Source: Sphingomonas populi (GTDB lineage Bacteria; Pseudomonadota; Alphaproteobacteria; Sphingomonadales; Sphingomonadaceae). From it: a stretch of 64,000 nucleotides of DNA. Of this stretch, positions 36,964-46,676 are shown one piece after another (the stretch's first letter is position 1; each line of letters begins with the position of its first letter). The notes under the pieces are model-generated. The model was given only the letters and a program-made list of their open reading frames with translations. It did not search any database and was not told the DNA's origin. The position numbers were made by a program, and so were the translations under genes. The DNA lies in NCBI RefSeq assembly GCF_004208535.1, contig NZ_SGIS01000020.1:30861-94860 (forward strand). Reading direction: 5' to 3'.

Positions 36964-36991
36964 TTGACAGTACATCACTGTATGGCATAGC
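36964..36991 (+). promoter_or_regulatory. TonB-receptor/TetR promoter with operator GTACA-TCAC-TGTAT
   Basis: A TTGACA (-35) at 36964-36969 is followed directly by the operator (36970-36983) and a weak -10-like CATAGC at 36986-36991, so the operator fills the spacer. A second TTGACA begins at 36996. The arms differ from the other copies at one base (G for A). The remainder of 36824-37105 is intergenic and locally AT-richer. Confidence 0.55.
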
Positions 36992-37105
36992 CTCTTGACA
37001 TAAACAAAGGCGGCAGATTCGGCGTTCGCAGGCCCAGCCCGAACGGGTTGGGGAACGCCATAGAACTGACCGCTACCGTTCATCGGATTTTATGGGGGGT
37101 TAACC

Positions 37106-39322
37106 ATGCGAAGCGGATCAAAACGAATTTTTGCGGGACTTTTGACGAGTTGCGTATGGCTCGCTCCTGCCCAGGCGCAAACGGCCGCGTCGGATGCCAC
37201 GGACAAGCAAGCGGTCGCCTCAGGCGGCGATATCGTCGTTACCGCACAGAAGCGCAGCGAGCGTCTGCTCGACGTTCCCGTCGCCGTGACAGCAGTCAAT
37301 GCCGACGCACTGGTCGCGCAGAACCTGGTGCAGGTCCGCGACTTCTACAACACCGTACCCGGCCTCAGTTATGCCGGCGGCAGCGGTCAGACGACCTTGG
37401 CGCTGCGCGGCGTGACCACGTCAATCGCCGGCAATCCGACCGTGGGCGTCACCGTGGACGATGTTCCCTTCGGCTCGTCGTCCGCGCTGGGGTATGGTGG
37501 ACGGCTGTCACCCGACCTCGACCCCTCGACGCTAGAACGGATCGAAGTCCTGCGCGGCCCGCAGGGCACGCTGTACGGCGCCAGCAGCCTTGGTGGTCTG
37601 CTCAAATATGTCACAGCAGCGCCCAGCACGACGAAATGGTCTGGACGGGTTGAGGCCGGCGCCAGCTTCGTCGAACACGGTTCGGAAGGGTGGTCGACGC
37701 GGGGCAGCATCAACGCCCCGATCCTCGCCGACCATATCGGGCTGAGCGTCAGCGGCTTCTATCGCCGCGACCCGGGCTATGTCGACAACAAGAGCGCACG
37801 CATCGACGACTGGAACAGCGCGCGTGGCTATGGCGGACGGGCAGCTTTGCTCATCAAGCCGGCCGACAGCGTGTCGATCCTGCTCTCCGCCCTGGTGCAG
37901 AATTTGGACGGCAGGGGATCTCCAAATATCGAGGTGTCGCCTGCCGATGTACCGATCGCCGGGCCGCTCGCCACGGCGGCGAGCCAGGGCGATGATCCCT
38001 ATCTCACGAAAGCGCGCCTCTACAGCGGCCGGATCATCGCCGATCTCGGCTTCGGCCAGTTGACCTCGATCACCGCGTATGGCGAGAATCGCTATCAGGC
38101 GTCGCCCGATCAGACGGTGCGGTTCGCCGGGCTGTTTGCGGCGTTCGGCGTGGCGGGCAATCGCGCCGTCCTGTCCAATAGCTTCCGGACTGACAAATTC
38201 TCCCAGGAAGTGCGCCTGTCCTCCAATGGCGGCGGCGCGATTGAATGGCTGGTCGGCGGTTTCTACACGAAGGAGAAGACCCGCGGCGAGCAGACGCTCG
38301 ATGCCTTGAACCCGACGAGCGGGGCGCTGGTCCAGCGCCTGTTGGCGGCCAATTTCCCGTCGAAGCTCGAAGAGGTCGCGGGCTTTGCGGACCTGACGTA
38401 TAAATTTACCGATAAATTCGATGTCCAGGCCGGTGGCCGCTATAGCCATAACAAGCAGGATTATCTCGAAGTCGATACCGGGCCGCTGGCGGGCGATCCG
38501 ATCCCGATATCACGATCGTCGGACAGTTCGTTCACCTGGCTGGTGACGCCACGCTACAAATTCTCGGAGGACACGATGCTGTATGCACGGGTTGCCTCCG
38601 GGTATCGCCCGGGCGGCCCGAACAGCAATGTCGGCGACGTTCCACGCAGCTACGGCCCCGACAAGACGGTCAACTATGAGTTGGGGCTCAAGGGCAAGGC
38701 GTTCGACCGACTGGTGACTTATGCCGCGTCGCTCTTCTGGATCGACTGGTCCGACATCCAGCTTGCACAGACCGATCCTGCCACGCAATTCGTGTATTTC
38801 GCGAACGGCTCCGGCGCGCGCAGCCGTGGTGCGGAGATCGAATTGAGCGTCCGCCCCTGGCGCGGCATGACGCTCGCCGGCAACGGCGCCTATACCGATG
38901 CGAAACTCACGAATGGATTGCTCGGATCGGGAAAATCCGGCCAGCAGGTCGGCAATACCGGGGATCGGTTGCCCTATGCGGCGAAATTTGCGGCCAGCCT
39001 CAGCGCAGATCAGACGTTCGACCTCGGTAATGATCTGACGGCGTCGCTCGGCGGCAGCATGTCCTATCTCGGCAAGCGGTTAGGCACCTTCGCCTCCGCC
39101 CCTGCGACACCGCGCGGCGTGGCACCGGCCTTCACGACGGTCGACCTTCGGGGGGGCGTAGAATATCGCGGCATCAGCTTTAGCGTCTATCTCCGCAACC
39201 TCACCGACAAGCGGGGCTATACCAGCGCTGAACTGCGCGCTGCGGGCAATCTGGCGGGTGGCTACAACCTTTCGGTGATCCAGCCCCGCACGTTCGGCGG
39301 AAGTCTGGCCGTAAGCTTCTAG
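37106..39322 (+). CDS. TonB-dependent outer-membrane receptor
   Basis: A 738-residue receptor. The signal peptide ends at AQAQ-TAAS. The TonB-box/plug start is GDIVVTAQKRSERLLDVPVAVTAV; plug motifs are LRGV and RIEVLRGPQGTLYGASSLGGLLKYVT. The 22-strand barrel ends in TFGGSLAVSF with a C-terminal Phe. The ATG at 37106 follows a GGGGG ribosome-like site. By its shared operator with the Rieske operon, it most likely imports that pathway's substrate. A strong hairpin follows the stop. Confidence 0.92.
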   Translation: MRSGSKRIFAGLLTSCVWLAPAQAQTAASDATDKQAVASGGDIVVTAQKRSERLLDVPVAVTAVNADALVAQNLVQVRDFYNTVPGLSYAGGSGQTTLALRGVTTSIAGNPTVGVTVDDVPFGSSSALGYGGRLSPDLDPSTLERIEVLRGPQGTLYGASSLGGLLKYVTAAPSTTKWSGRVEAGASFVEHGSEGWSTRGSINAPILADHIGLSVSGFYRRDPGYVDNKSARIDDWNSARGYGGRAALLIKPADSVSILLSALVQNLDGRGSPNIEVSPADVPIAGPLATAASQGDDPYLTKARLYSGRIIADLGFGQLTSITAYGENRYQASPDQTVRFAGLFAAFGVAGNRAVLSNSFRTDKFSQEVRLSSNGGGAIEWLVGGFYTKEKTRGEQTLDALNPTSGALVQRLLAANFPSKLEEVAGFADLTYKFTDKFDVQAGGRYSHNKQDYLEVDTGPLAGDPIPISRSSDSSFTWLVTPRYKFSEDTMLYARVASGYRPGGPNSNVGDVPRSYGPDKTVNYELGLKGKAFDRLVTYAASLFWIDWSDIQLAQTDPATQFVYFANGSGARSRGAEIELSVRPWRGMTLAGNGAYTDAKLTNGLLGSGKSGQQVGNTGDRLPYAAKFAASLSADQTFDLGNDLTASLGGSMSYLGKRLGTFASAPATPRGVAPAFTTVDLRGGVEYRGISFSVYLRNLTDKRGYTSAELRAAGNLAGGYNLSVIQPRTFGGSLAVSF

Positions 39323-39333
39323 CGCGACGACAA

Positions 39334-39364
39334 GCGGCGCCGGCGTGATACCCGCCGGTGCCGC
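39334..39364. terminator. Bidirectional hairpin between the TonB receptor gene and purU
   Basis: A 12-bp stem (39334-39345 with 39353-39364, one G-U pair) with a 7-base loop lies in the 50-base gap between convergent genes. There is no T-run, but position and strength suit a shared transcription stop. Confidence 0.65.
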
Positions 39365-39372
39365 GATCCGCC

Positions 39373-40230
39373 TCAGTCGAATACGATCGTCTGCTGGCCG
39401 TTCAGCAGCACACGATGATCCACCTGCCAGCGCACGGCGCGTGCCAGCACCGAACATTCTACTTCTTCGCCGATCGTGACGAGATCGTCGGCAGAGCGCG
39501 CATGACTGACGCGGCGCGTTTCCTGTTCGATGATCGGCCCTTCATCCAGATCTGTCGTCACGTAATGTGCGGTCGCGCCGATGATCTTCACACCGCGCGC
39601 ATGCGCCTGGTGATAAGGCTTGGCGCCCTTGAAGCTCGGCAGGAAGCTGTGGTGGATATTGATGCATCGCCCCGACAGCACCGCACACAAACGGGGGGAC
39701 AGGATCTGCATGTAGCGCGCAAGGACGACGAGATCGACGCCGAGCCGATCAATCCGTGCGATGATCTGATCTTCCTGCTGCGCTTTAGTATCCTTCGTCA
39801 CCGGCAGATGATGATAGTCCAGACCATGCCATTCGGTGATCGCGCGCATATCGTCATGATTTGACACCACGGCGACGATGTCGACCGGCAGATGCCCGCT
39901 GCGCCAGCGATGAAGCAGATCGTATAGGCAATGGCCGAATTTCGAAACCATGATCATGACCCGCGGCTTGACCGCACAATCGTACAGGCTCGCCTCCATC
40001 GCGAACTGCGCGGCGATCGGCGTAATTTCGGCGCGAAATTGATCAAGCGCCGGAGGTGCGTCACCTTCCGCAACGAACATTACACGCATGAAGAAGGTGC
40101 CGCTGCCCGCATCCTGATGTTGGTGCGCCTCGATGATCGAGCATTCGCGGTGCGCGAGGAAGGTGGTCACGGCGGCGACGATTCCGCGCTGATCGGGGCA
40201 GCGGATCGTCAGAATATAGGTCGGGAGCAT
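39373..40230 (-). CDS. purU: Formyltetrahydrofolate deformylase
   Basis: Hydrolyses 10-formyl-THF to THF and formate; 285 residues. An N-terminal ACT domain (ILTIRCPDQRGIVAAVTTFLA) is followed by a formyltransferase-like domain with SKFGHCLYDLLHRW, the active-site NIHHSFLPSFKGAKPYHQA and LDEGPIIEQE. The ATG at 40230 overlaps the soxG stop by one base (TGATG); the longer in-frame extension is soxG in another frame and not real. purU commonly closes soxBDAG operons, where it recycles folate loaded with one-carbon units from sarcosine oxidation. Confidence 0.93.
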   Translation of the reverse strand: MLPTYILTIRCPDQRGIVAAVTTFLAHRECSIIEAHQHQDAGSGTFFMRVMFVAEGDAPPALDQFRAEITPIAAQFAMEASLYDCAVKPRVMIMVSKFGHCLYDLLHRWRSGHLPVDIVAVVSNHDDMRAITEWHGLDYHHLPVTKDTKAQQEDQIIARIDRLGVDLVVLARYMQILSPRLCAVLSGRCINIHHSFLPSFKGAKPYHQAHARGVKIIGATAHYVTTDLDEGPIIEQETRRVSHARSADDLVTIGEEVECSVLARAVRWQVDHRVLLNGQQTIVFD

Positions 40231-40778
40231 CAGTCGGCGTCCTGGCTGTGGAATTCGAGCACGGCATCGGCGAACCACAGGTCCAGATGTTGCGCGTAGC
40301 TGACCTCGGCGTAGATATGAAAGACCGGCTCGTCGGACGGTCGATCGATCAGCACGAACACTTGCGCGAGGGCCGACTGGACGGCGCGGCTCGAGCCGAA
40401 GGCGCGCGGATGCAGATCGATCGTGCAGCCCTTGGCGATCAGGTCGCGGGCACGCGGACCGGCGATTGCGTAGCAGACGCGGCCTTCGCCGAGATCGGCG
40501 ACGTGCGCGATCCTCGCGCCCGCGGCGGCGGCGAGAAGCGCCTCGCTCGGCACCCCACCCCCGACGATCATCCATTCGCCGGGCGCGAGCCCGATTGCGC
40601 GCGGATCGGCGCCGGCAGCGTCATTGGGTTTTCGCGGCAAATCGACCGCCAAGCATCGGTCGAGCGCCGCCAACACCGAATCGTCGAACCCGCGCAGGCG
40701 TAACACCCGAATCTCCGGTGTCGGGATGCGTGTTATCGTCACGCCAAGCGCGGCGACACGCCAAGGATCCTTGATCAA
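40230..40778 (-). CDS. soxG: Sarcosine oxidase gamma subunit
   Basis: Small gamma subunit of heterotetrameric sarcosine oxidase; 182 residues. The GcvT-like fold is visible in LAPGEWMIVGGG, HVADLGEGRVCYAIAGPRARDLIAKGCTIDLHPRAF and FHIYAEVSYAQHLDLWFADA. The start overlaps the end of soxA by 4 bases. Order and orientation match the usual soxB-D-A-G arrangement. It stabilises the complex and interfaces with alpha. Confidence 0.9.
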   Translation of the reverse strand: MIKDPWRVAALGVTITRIPTPEIRVLRLRGFDDSVLAALDRCLAVDLPRKPNDAAGADPRAIGLAPGEWMIVGGGVPSEALLAAAAGARIAHVADLGEGRVCYAIAGPRARDLIAKGCTIDLHPRAFGSSRAVQSALAQVFVLIDRPSDEPVFHIYAEVSYAQHLDLWFADAVLEFHSQDAD

Positions 40779-43729
40779 CGCAGCCGCTCCCCGTCTGGAT
40801 CATAAAACGTGGGGTCGACAATCGTCGCGGTCCTCGCCGCCCGACCCGCCCCGATTCTGACGGTTTCGCCCTTCCGCGCCAGCCCGCCGCGTACCATCCC
40901 GAGCGCGACGGCGCTCTTCAGAAACGGGCTGAACGCGGTCGATGTCACATAACCTTCGGATAAGGCTGTCCCGTCCGAAGCGGTCGCCACGACGTGACCG
41001 CCGATCGGCAAGGGCGACTCCCCGGCCGCCACGGCGAACCCGACGAACTGGAGCCGGTCGGCACGCTGGTCGGCGCTGCGCAGGAGCGAGCGCTTGCCGA
41101 CAAACTCGTTTTTCTTTTTAAGGACATGGCCCCAGCCGACATCGAGCGCGGTGGTCGTGCCATCGGTGTCCGCGCCGATATGGAGAAAGCCCTTCTCGGT
41201 CCGGAGCACCATCCAAGCGTCGATCCCGACCGGGATCAGGCCCTGGCTTTGGCCCGCAGCCATCAACACATCCCACAGAAAGGCGCTGCTTCGCGCCGGC
41301 ACGTTGATCTCGTAGGAAGTCTCGCCGGTATAACTGACCCTGAAAACGCGCGCCGGCACCCCGGCAACCGTACCTTCGGCGAAGCTCATATGCGGAAAGT
41401 CGTCGAGCGGTACCGTCGTGCCGACCGCGTCGAGGATGGTGCGCGCCTTCGGCCCCGTGATCGTCAGCACCCCCCAGGCCGCCGTCACCGGCGCGACTAG
41501 CACGTCGAGGTCAAGCCATTCGCACTGGAGCCATTCTTCCATCCACGCCACGATCGTCTCGGCGCCGCCGCTCGACGTGCCGATCAGGAAATGATCGTCC
41601 CCCAGCCGCGTTGCGACGCCGTCGTCGATGACGACGCCCTGTTCGCTGAGCATCAGCCCGTAGCGGACCTTGCCGGGCCTCAGCGTCGACATCGTGTTAG
41701 CGTAGATCAGGTCGAGGAAGCGGCCCGCGTCCGGCCCCTTCACCTCGATCTTACCGAGCGGCGATCCCTCGAACAGCCCGGCAGCCGTGCGCACGGCGAG
41801 CGCCTCGCGCTGTTCGGCCTGATGCGGCGTTTCGCCGAAATTCAGGTAATAGGCCGGGCGCATCCAGCCGCCGTAATCCTCGAACACGGCATTCGCTGCG
41901 ACATGCCGATCATGCGCCGGCATGCGACGACGCGGACGGAACAGCTCGCCGCGGTTGCGCCCGCCCATGCTGCCGAGCGGAATCGGCGTGAAAGGGAAGC
42001 GATAGCGGGTATGGCCCGTTTCCTCGACGCTGCGCCCGGTCAACGCGCCCATGATCGCCAGCGCGTTGACGTTGGACGTCTTACCCTGATCGGCCGCCAT
42101 GCCGAGCGTGGTGTAGCGCTTGAGATGTTCGACCGATCGAAAATTCTCGCGCGCCGAAAGGGTGATGTCGCCGACGCTGACATCGTTCTGGAAATCGACA
42201 AATGCCTTGCTTCGGCGTCCTTCGACTTGCCAGCACGGCAACAGCGAAGCCTCCGGACGTTCGTCGGTGGTCCACGGCGCCGTGGACGGCAGGACATCAT
42301 ATCCCACGAGAGCAGCCGCTTCGCGGCCTGCCCCCTCGCCTGCCTCCAGCGCATCCTTCGTGGCATAGGCGCCCGCCGCCGCACCGACCGATCGTTCATC
42401 TTGCACGGACACGCCCGGCACGAACGCGGCGATGGCCTCGTCATAGCGCGTGACGCCGCCCGACTGGCTGAACAGATGCACCGTGGGATTGAAACCGCCC
42501 GACATGGCCAGATGGTCGCACGCGATCCACTCCTCGCCCCGCGCCGAGCGCACCAGCGCCCGGTTGATCCGCTTGCGGCCCCGCGTGTCGATGACCGTGG
42601 CGCCCGTTATCAATCGAATCCCGCGCGCGTCGAGCACGGCAGCAAGATCGGCTGAAACCGTATCGCGGACATCGACCATCGCCGCCACGACGACGCCGCA
42701 CGCCGCCAACGCGAGGGCGGTGCGATATGCGTCGTCGTTATTGGTAAAGACCACTGCGCGCCGGCCCGGCAGCACCGCGAACCGACGCGCGTAATGGCGC
42801 GCGGCGGTCGCGAGCATGACGCCGGGCCGGTCGTTGCCCGGGAACACCAGAGGTCGCTCGATCGCGCCGGTCGCCAGCACGACGCGGCCAGCCCGCACCT
42901 GCCAGGTGCGGTATCGCGCACGCGTCGGGTCGGCGGCACATTCCGCTTCGTTGGCGAGTTGCTGGACCATCGTCAGGCTGTTGTGATCGTGATAGCCGAC
43001 GACCGCGGTCCGCAGCAGGATTTTAGCCTCGGGCTGTGCGGCAATCGCGCCGCCGATCCGTGCTGCCCAGTCCGCGCCGGCCTGACCGTCGACCGAAATA
43101 TCCTCGTAGCGCAGCGCGCCGCCGATACCGTCGTCTTGGTCTGCCAGGATCACGCGCGCACCCGATGCGGCCGCCGCATTGGCTGCGGCGAGACCCGCCG
43201 GCCCCGAACCGACCACGAGCACGTCGCAATGCGCGAACCGGCTTTCATAGCGATCGGGATCTGCCTGGCGGGCCACCTTGCCCAGGCCCGCGGCACGACG
43301 GATGAAGCCCTCGTACAGGTGCCAGTCGGGCCACATGAAGGTCTTGTAGTAAAAGCCTGCCGGCAGGAAACGCGCCACCAGATTGTTGATGCTGCCGATG
43401 TCGAAGCGACTGTTGGGAAAGCAGTTCACCGGCCGCGCGACCAGCCCGTCGTAAAGCAGGACCTCGGTAGCGCGCATGTTGGGCGTCGATCGAGCGCCGT
43501 CGCCAAGCTGGACCAGCGCGTTGCTCTCCTCGACGCCCGCGCCGATGATCCCGCGCGGGCGGTGATATTTGAACGACCGACCGACCAGAGTCACGCCGTT
43601 CGCCATCAATGCGGACGCCAGCGTATCGCCGGCATAGCCTTGATAGCCGCGCCCCTCCCAGATGAAACGCAACGGGCGCGTCCGGTCGATCCGACCGCCT
43701 TGCGCAAGGCGTGCGATCTGCCCGCTCAC
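40775..43729 (-). CDS. soxA: Sarcosine oxidase alpha subunit
   Basis: A 984-residue subunit of the heterotetramer that oxidatively demethylates sarcosine to glycine and 5,10-methylene-THF (or formaldehyde). The N-terminal part (RPLRFIWEGRGYQGYAGDTLASALMANG) resembles the small Fe-S-like fold. A dinucleotide-binding domain follows at VLVVGSGPAGLAAANAAAASG (near residue 165). The last 400 residues are a GcvT/aminomethyltransferase domain (TRLGDDHFLIG, GPKARTILDAV, VSYTGETSYEINVP, GWGHVLKKKNEFVGKRSLL) that binds folate. It overlaps soxD by 4 bases. Length is normal. Confidence 0.95.
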   Translation of the reverse strand: MSGQIARLAQGGRIDRTRPLRFIWEGRGYQGYAGDTLASALMANGVTLVGRSFKYHRPRGIIGAGVEESNALVQLGDGARSTPNMRATEVLLYDGLVARPVNCFPNSRFDIGSINNLVARFLPAGFYYKTFMWPDWHLYEGFIRRAAGLGKVARQADPDRYESRFAHCDVLVVGSGPAGLAAANAAAASGARVILADQDDGIGGALRYEDISVDGQAGADWAARIGGAIAAQPEAKILLRTAVVGYHDHNSLTMVQQLANEAECAADPTRARYRTWQVRAGRVVLATGAIERPLVFPGNDRPGVMLATAARHYARRFAVLPGRRAVVFTNNDDAYRTALALAACGVVVAAMVDVRDTVSADLAAVLDARGIRLITGATVIDTRGRKRINRALVRSARGEEWIACDHLAMSGGFNPTVHLFSQSGGVTRYDEAIAAFVPGVSVQDERSVGAAAGAYATKDALEAGEGAGREAAALVGYDVLPSTAPWTTDERPEASLLPCWQVEGRRSKAFVDFQNDVSVGDITLSARENFRSVEHLKRYTTLGMAADQGKTSNVNALAIMGALTGRSVEETGHTRYRFPFTPIPLGSMGGRNRGELFRPRRRMPAHDRHVAANAVFEDYGGWMRPAYYLNFGETPHQAEQREALAVRTAAGLFEGSPLGKIEVKGPDAGRFLDLIYANTMSTLRPGKVRYGLMLSEQGVVIDDGVATRLGDDHFLIGTSSGGAETIVAWMEEWLQCEWLDLDVLVAPVTAAWGVLTITGPKARTILDAVGTTVPLDDFPHMSFAEGTVAGVPARVFRVSYTGETSYEINVPARSSAFLWDVLMAAGQSQGLIPVGIDAWMVLRTEKGFLHIGADTDGTTTALDVGWGHVLKKKNEFVGKRSLLRSADQRADRLQFVGFAVAAGESPLPIGGHVVATASDGTALSEGYVTSTAFSPFLKSAVALGMVRGGLARKGETVRIGAGRAARTATIVDPTFYDPDGERLR

Positions 43730-44022
43730 AGCGCGTCGGCTCCGTCGAATGCCGATGGCGCGGCTTCATGCATGGCGTAGATCGCCTCGATGCGGTGCGT
43801 CGCGGTATGGCGCGCGACATTGAACCAGCGCCGGCAGCCGAAAGCATGGACCCAACGCTCGTAATGCACGCCTTTGGGGTTTTTGCGTGTGAACAGATAG
43901 TTGCCCCAGTCCGTGTCGGAAACGGTCGCCGATGGGCTTGGCCGACTTATGTGGCTTTCGCCGCCGCAACGGAATTCGAGTTCCTCGCGTGGCCCGCACC
44001 AGGGGCAGTGGATCAGCAACAT
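43726..44022 (-). CDS. soxD: Sarcosine oxidase delta subunit
   Basis: A 98-residue zinc-binding subunit with CPWCG at residues 6-10, DWGNYLFTRKNPKG and ERWVHAFGCRRWFNVARHTATH, all diagnostic of SoxD. It ends in an ATGA overlap with soxA and starts 10 bases after the soxB stop. Confidence 0.93.
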   Translation of the reverse strand: MLLIHCPWCGPREELEFRCGGESHISRPSPSATVSDTDWGNYLFTRKNPKGVHYERWVHAFGCRRWFNVARHTATHRIEAIYAMHEAAPSAFDGADAL

Positions 44023-44032
44023 GGTTCGGCCC

Positions 44033-45310
44033 TCAATGCGCGATGCCGGAAGCGGCGGCTTCGTCGATCAGCGCTCCGGTCGAGAAGCGTGACAGCGAAA
44101 AGGGTTCGGCCAGATGATGCGGCGTGCCGGTGGCGATATGATGCGCCAGCAAGGTGCCGCCCGCCGGAATCGCCTTGAACCCGCCGGTACCCCAACCGCA
44201 GTTGATCAACAGGTTCGGCACCGGCGTAGCGCCCAGAATCGGACTGCTATCCTGCACGACATCGACGATCCCCGCCCATTGCCGCACCAGTCGGACGCGC
44301 CCGAGCGACGGATATTGCTGCGCGACCGCGCCGAGCACGGTCCGCGCCATCGGCATGTTGCCGCGCTGCGCATAGGACGGATAGAGGTCCAGTGCGCCGC
44401 CGATCACCAAGCCACCTTTGTCCGACTGACTGAGATACAGGCCGGTCGCGAGCGACAGCACAACGGTGTCGAGTACCGGTTTCAACGGCTCGGTGACGAA
44501 CGCCTGAAGCGCATAGCTCGTGACCGGCAGGCGGAAGCCCGCCATGTCCGCGAGCGTGGTCGAATGGCCGGCGGCGGCGATGCCGACAGTCTTCGCGGCG
44601 ATCAGGCCACGACTGGTTTCGACACCCGCGATGCTGCCGTCGGCATTGCGGCGAAAGCCCGTCACCTCGCATTGCTGGATGATATCGACACCGAGCGCAT
44701 CGGCTGCCCGCGCATAGCCCCAAGCGACCGCATCGTGCCGCGCGGTGCCCGCGCGCTTCTGCATGAACCCGCCCAGCACCGGATAACGCGCGTCGGGCCT
44801 CATATCGAGGATCGGGACGCGCCGCGCGATCTCGGCGGGGCCGATCATGTCGGTATCGACGCCATTGACGCGCATCGCCCCGACCCAGCGCGTCGCGGCT
44901 TCCAGATCGTGTCGGCTGTGCGCGAGCGTGATGATCCCGCGCTGGCTGAACATCACATTGTAGTTCAGCTCGCGCGCGAGGCCCTCGTACAGCTTCAGCG
45001 AGAAGTCATACAGCGCGGCGCTTTCGCGGTAATAATAGTTCGATCGAATGACAGTCGTGTTGCGCCCGGTATTGCCCCCACCCAGCCACCCCTTCTCCAG
45101 CACCGCGATGTTGCGGATGCCGTGGTTCCGAGCGAGATAATATGCGGTGGCGAGACCGTGCCCGCCACCGCCGACGATGATGACGTCGTAAGCCGGTTTC
45201 GGCGCAGGATCACGCCAAGCCTGAGTCCAACCCGCTTGGCCACGAAAGCCCTCCCGCAGCACACGCCAACCCGAATAGTCCAGCTTTGCCAAATCCAGAG
45301 CCCATTCCAT
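44033..45310 (-). CDS. soxB: Sarcosine oxidase beta subunit
   Basis: The flavin-bearing subunit that oxidises sarcosine; 425 residues. The FAD motif is YDVIIVGGGGHGLATAYYLA (near residue 40), then EKGWLGGGNTGRNTTVIRSNYY, typical of the covalent-FMN/FAD SoxB family. The C-terminal NCGWGTGGFKAIPAGG closes the site. I take the ATG at 45310, which gives a normal N-terminus; longer frames to 45655 lack homology. No ribosome site precedes this ATG, and an operator overlaps it, so the message may be leaderless or very short-leadered. Confidence 0.9.
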   Translation of the reverse strand: MEWALDLAKLDYSGWRVLREGFRGQAGWTQAWRDPAPKPAYDVIIVGGGGHGLATAYYLARNHGIRNIAVLEKGWLGGGNTGRNTTVIRSNYYYRESAALYDFSLKLYEGLARELNYNVMFSQRGIITLAHSRHDLEAATRWVGAMRVNGVDTDMIGPAEIARRVPILDMRPDARYPVLGGFMQKRAGTARHDAVAWGYARAADALGVDIIQQCEVTGFRRNADGSIAGVETSRGLIAAKTVGIAAAGHSTTLADMAGFRLPVTSYALQAFVTEPLKPVLDTVVLSLATGLYLSQSDKGGLVIGGALDLYPSYAQRGNMPMARTVLGAVAQQYPSLGRVRLVRQWAGIVDVVQDSSPILGATPVPNLLINCGWGTGGFKAIPAGGTLLAHHIATGTPHHLAEPFSLSRFSTGALIDEAAASGIAH

Positions 45311-45322
45311 ACAGAACTGTAT
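45309..45322. promoter_or_regulatory. Operator ATACA-GAAC-TGTAT over the soxB start
   Basis: A perfect copy of the block's operator whose left end overlaps the soxB start codon. On the minus strand, TTGCAA, 18 bases and TACAAG, at suitable distance upstream, could form the promoter. That would put the operator at the transcription start. It links sarcosine oxidation to the same regulator as the Rieske/P450 operon. Confidence 0.6.
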
Positions 45323-45539
45323 TGATTGCTTGTACGTCTGCGGATACGATGATTGCAAGCATTCTTCGCAAGGGAGCGAGGCGTTGGGGCAGTGATCATC
45401 GGCGGACGTGAACGGGCGGATTGTCCGTGCATCGCGCCGGCGGCGCATGTTGCTGCCTTGATTACAAAGCGGCGGACAACGTTCGCCCCCCTCGCGAGCC
45501 AGGCAACATCGATCTAATCTGCAAGAGGACCTTACCATC

Positions 45540-46652
45540 ATGAAAACCCGCGCCGCCGTAGCGTTCGAAGCCAAAAAGCCGCTGGAGATCGTCGAACTCG
45601 ATCTCGAAGGCCCCCGGCCAGGCGAAGTGCTGGTCGAGATCATGGCGACCGGCATCTGCCATACCGATGCCTATACGCTCGACGGGTTCGACAGCGAGGG
45701 GCTGTTCCCGAGCGTGCTTGGACATGAGGGCGCGGGCATCGTGCGTGAGGTCGGCCCTGGCGTGACCAGCGTCAAGCCGGGCGATCATGTCATTCCGCTG
45801 TACACGCCTGAATGCCGCCAGTGTAAATCGTGCCTCAGCGGCAAGACCAACCTGTGCACCGCGATCCGCACGACGCAGGGCAAGGGGTTGATGCCCGACG
45901 GCACCACGCGGTTCTCGTACAAGGGGCAGCCGATCTTCCATTACATGGGCTGCTCGACCTTTTCGAACTTTACCGTCCTGCCCGAGATCGCAGTCGCGAA
46001 GATCCGCGAGGACGCGCCGTTCAACAGCGCCTGCTATGTTGGCTGCGGCGTGACGACCGGCGTCGGCGCGGTGGTGAACACCGCCAAGGTGCAGGTCGGC
46101 GACACTATCGTCGTATTCGGGCTGGGCGGAATCGGCCTCAACGTGTTGCAGGGCGCTCGGCTGGCGGGCGCGAGCAAGATTATCGGCGTCGACATCAACG
46201 CGGATCGCGAAGACTGGGGTCGCCGTTTCGGCATGACCGAATTCATCAACGGCAAGGGTAAGGACCGCGCGACCGTGATCGCCGAGATCCTCTCGCTGAC
46301 CGACGGTGGCGCGGACTATACTTTCGACTGCACCGGCAACACCGAGGTGATGCGGACCGCGCTTGAGGCGTGCCATCGCGGCTGGGGCACCTCGATCGTC
46401 ATCGGCGTGGCGGAAGCCGGCAAGGAGATTTCCACCCGCCCGTTCCAACTCGTCACCGGGCGCAACTGGCGCGGCACCGCGTTCGGCGGGGCGAAGGGGC
46501 GCACCGACGTGCCGAAGATCGTCGACTGGTACATGAACGGCAAGATCGAGATCGACCCGATGATTACGCATCTGCTGAGCCTTGAGGAGATCAACAAAGG
46601 CTTCGAGCTGATGCACTCGGGCGAGAGCATCCGGAGCGTCGTGGTGTATTAA
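45540..46652 (+). CDS. S-(hydroxymethyl)glutathione dehydrogenase / class III alcohol dehydrogenase
   Basis: Glutathione-dependent formaldehyde detoxification (FrmA/AdhC/FlhA type); 370 residues, the family norm. Catalytic zinc residues are in [11 protein letters not shown] and GHEGAG, the structural zinc in [17 protein letters not shown], and class III marks in [36 protein letters not shown] is bound by [11 protein letters not shown]. It starts 230 bases from the divergent sox operon, which releases formaldehyde when folate is limiting, so the pairing makes metabolic sense. A cupin follows. Confidence 0.95.
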   Translation: MKTRAAVAFEAKKPLEIVELDLEGPRPGEVLVEIMATGICHTDAYTLDGFDSEGLFPSVLGHEGAGIVREVGPGVTSVKPGDHVIPLYTPECRQCKSCLSGKTNLCTAIRTTQGKGLMPDGTTRFSYKGQPIFHYMGCSTFSNFTVLPEIAVAKIREDAPFNSACYVGCGVTTGVGAVVNTAKVQVGDTIVVFGLGGIGLNVLQGARLAGASKIIGVDINADREDWGRRFGMTEFINGKGKDRATVIAEILSLTDGGADYTFDCTGNTEVMRTALEACHRGWGTSIVIGVAEAGKEISTRPFQLVTGRNWRGTAFGGAKGRTDVPKIVDWYMNGKIEIDPMITHLLSLEEINKGFELMHSGESIRSVVVY

Positions 46653-46676
46653 AAATCTTGAGGAGCGGGAGGTAGA

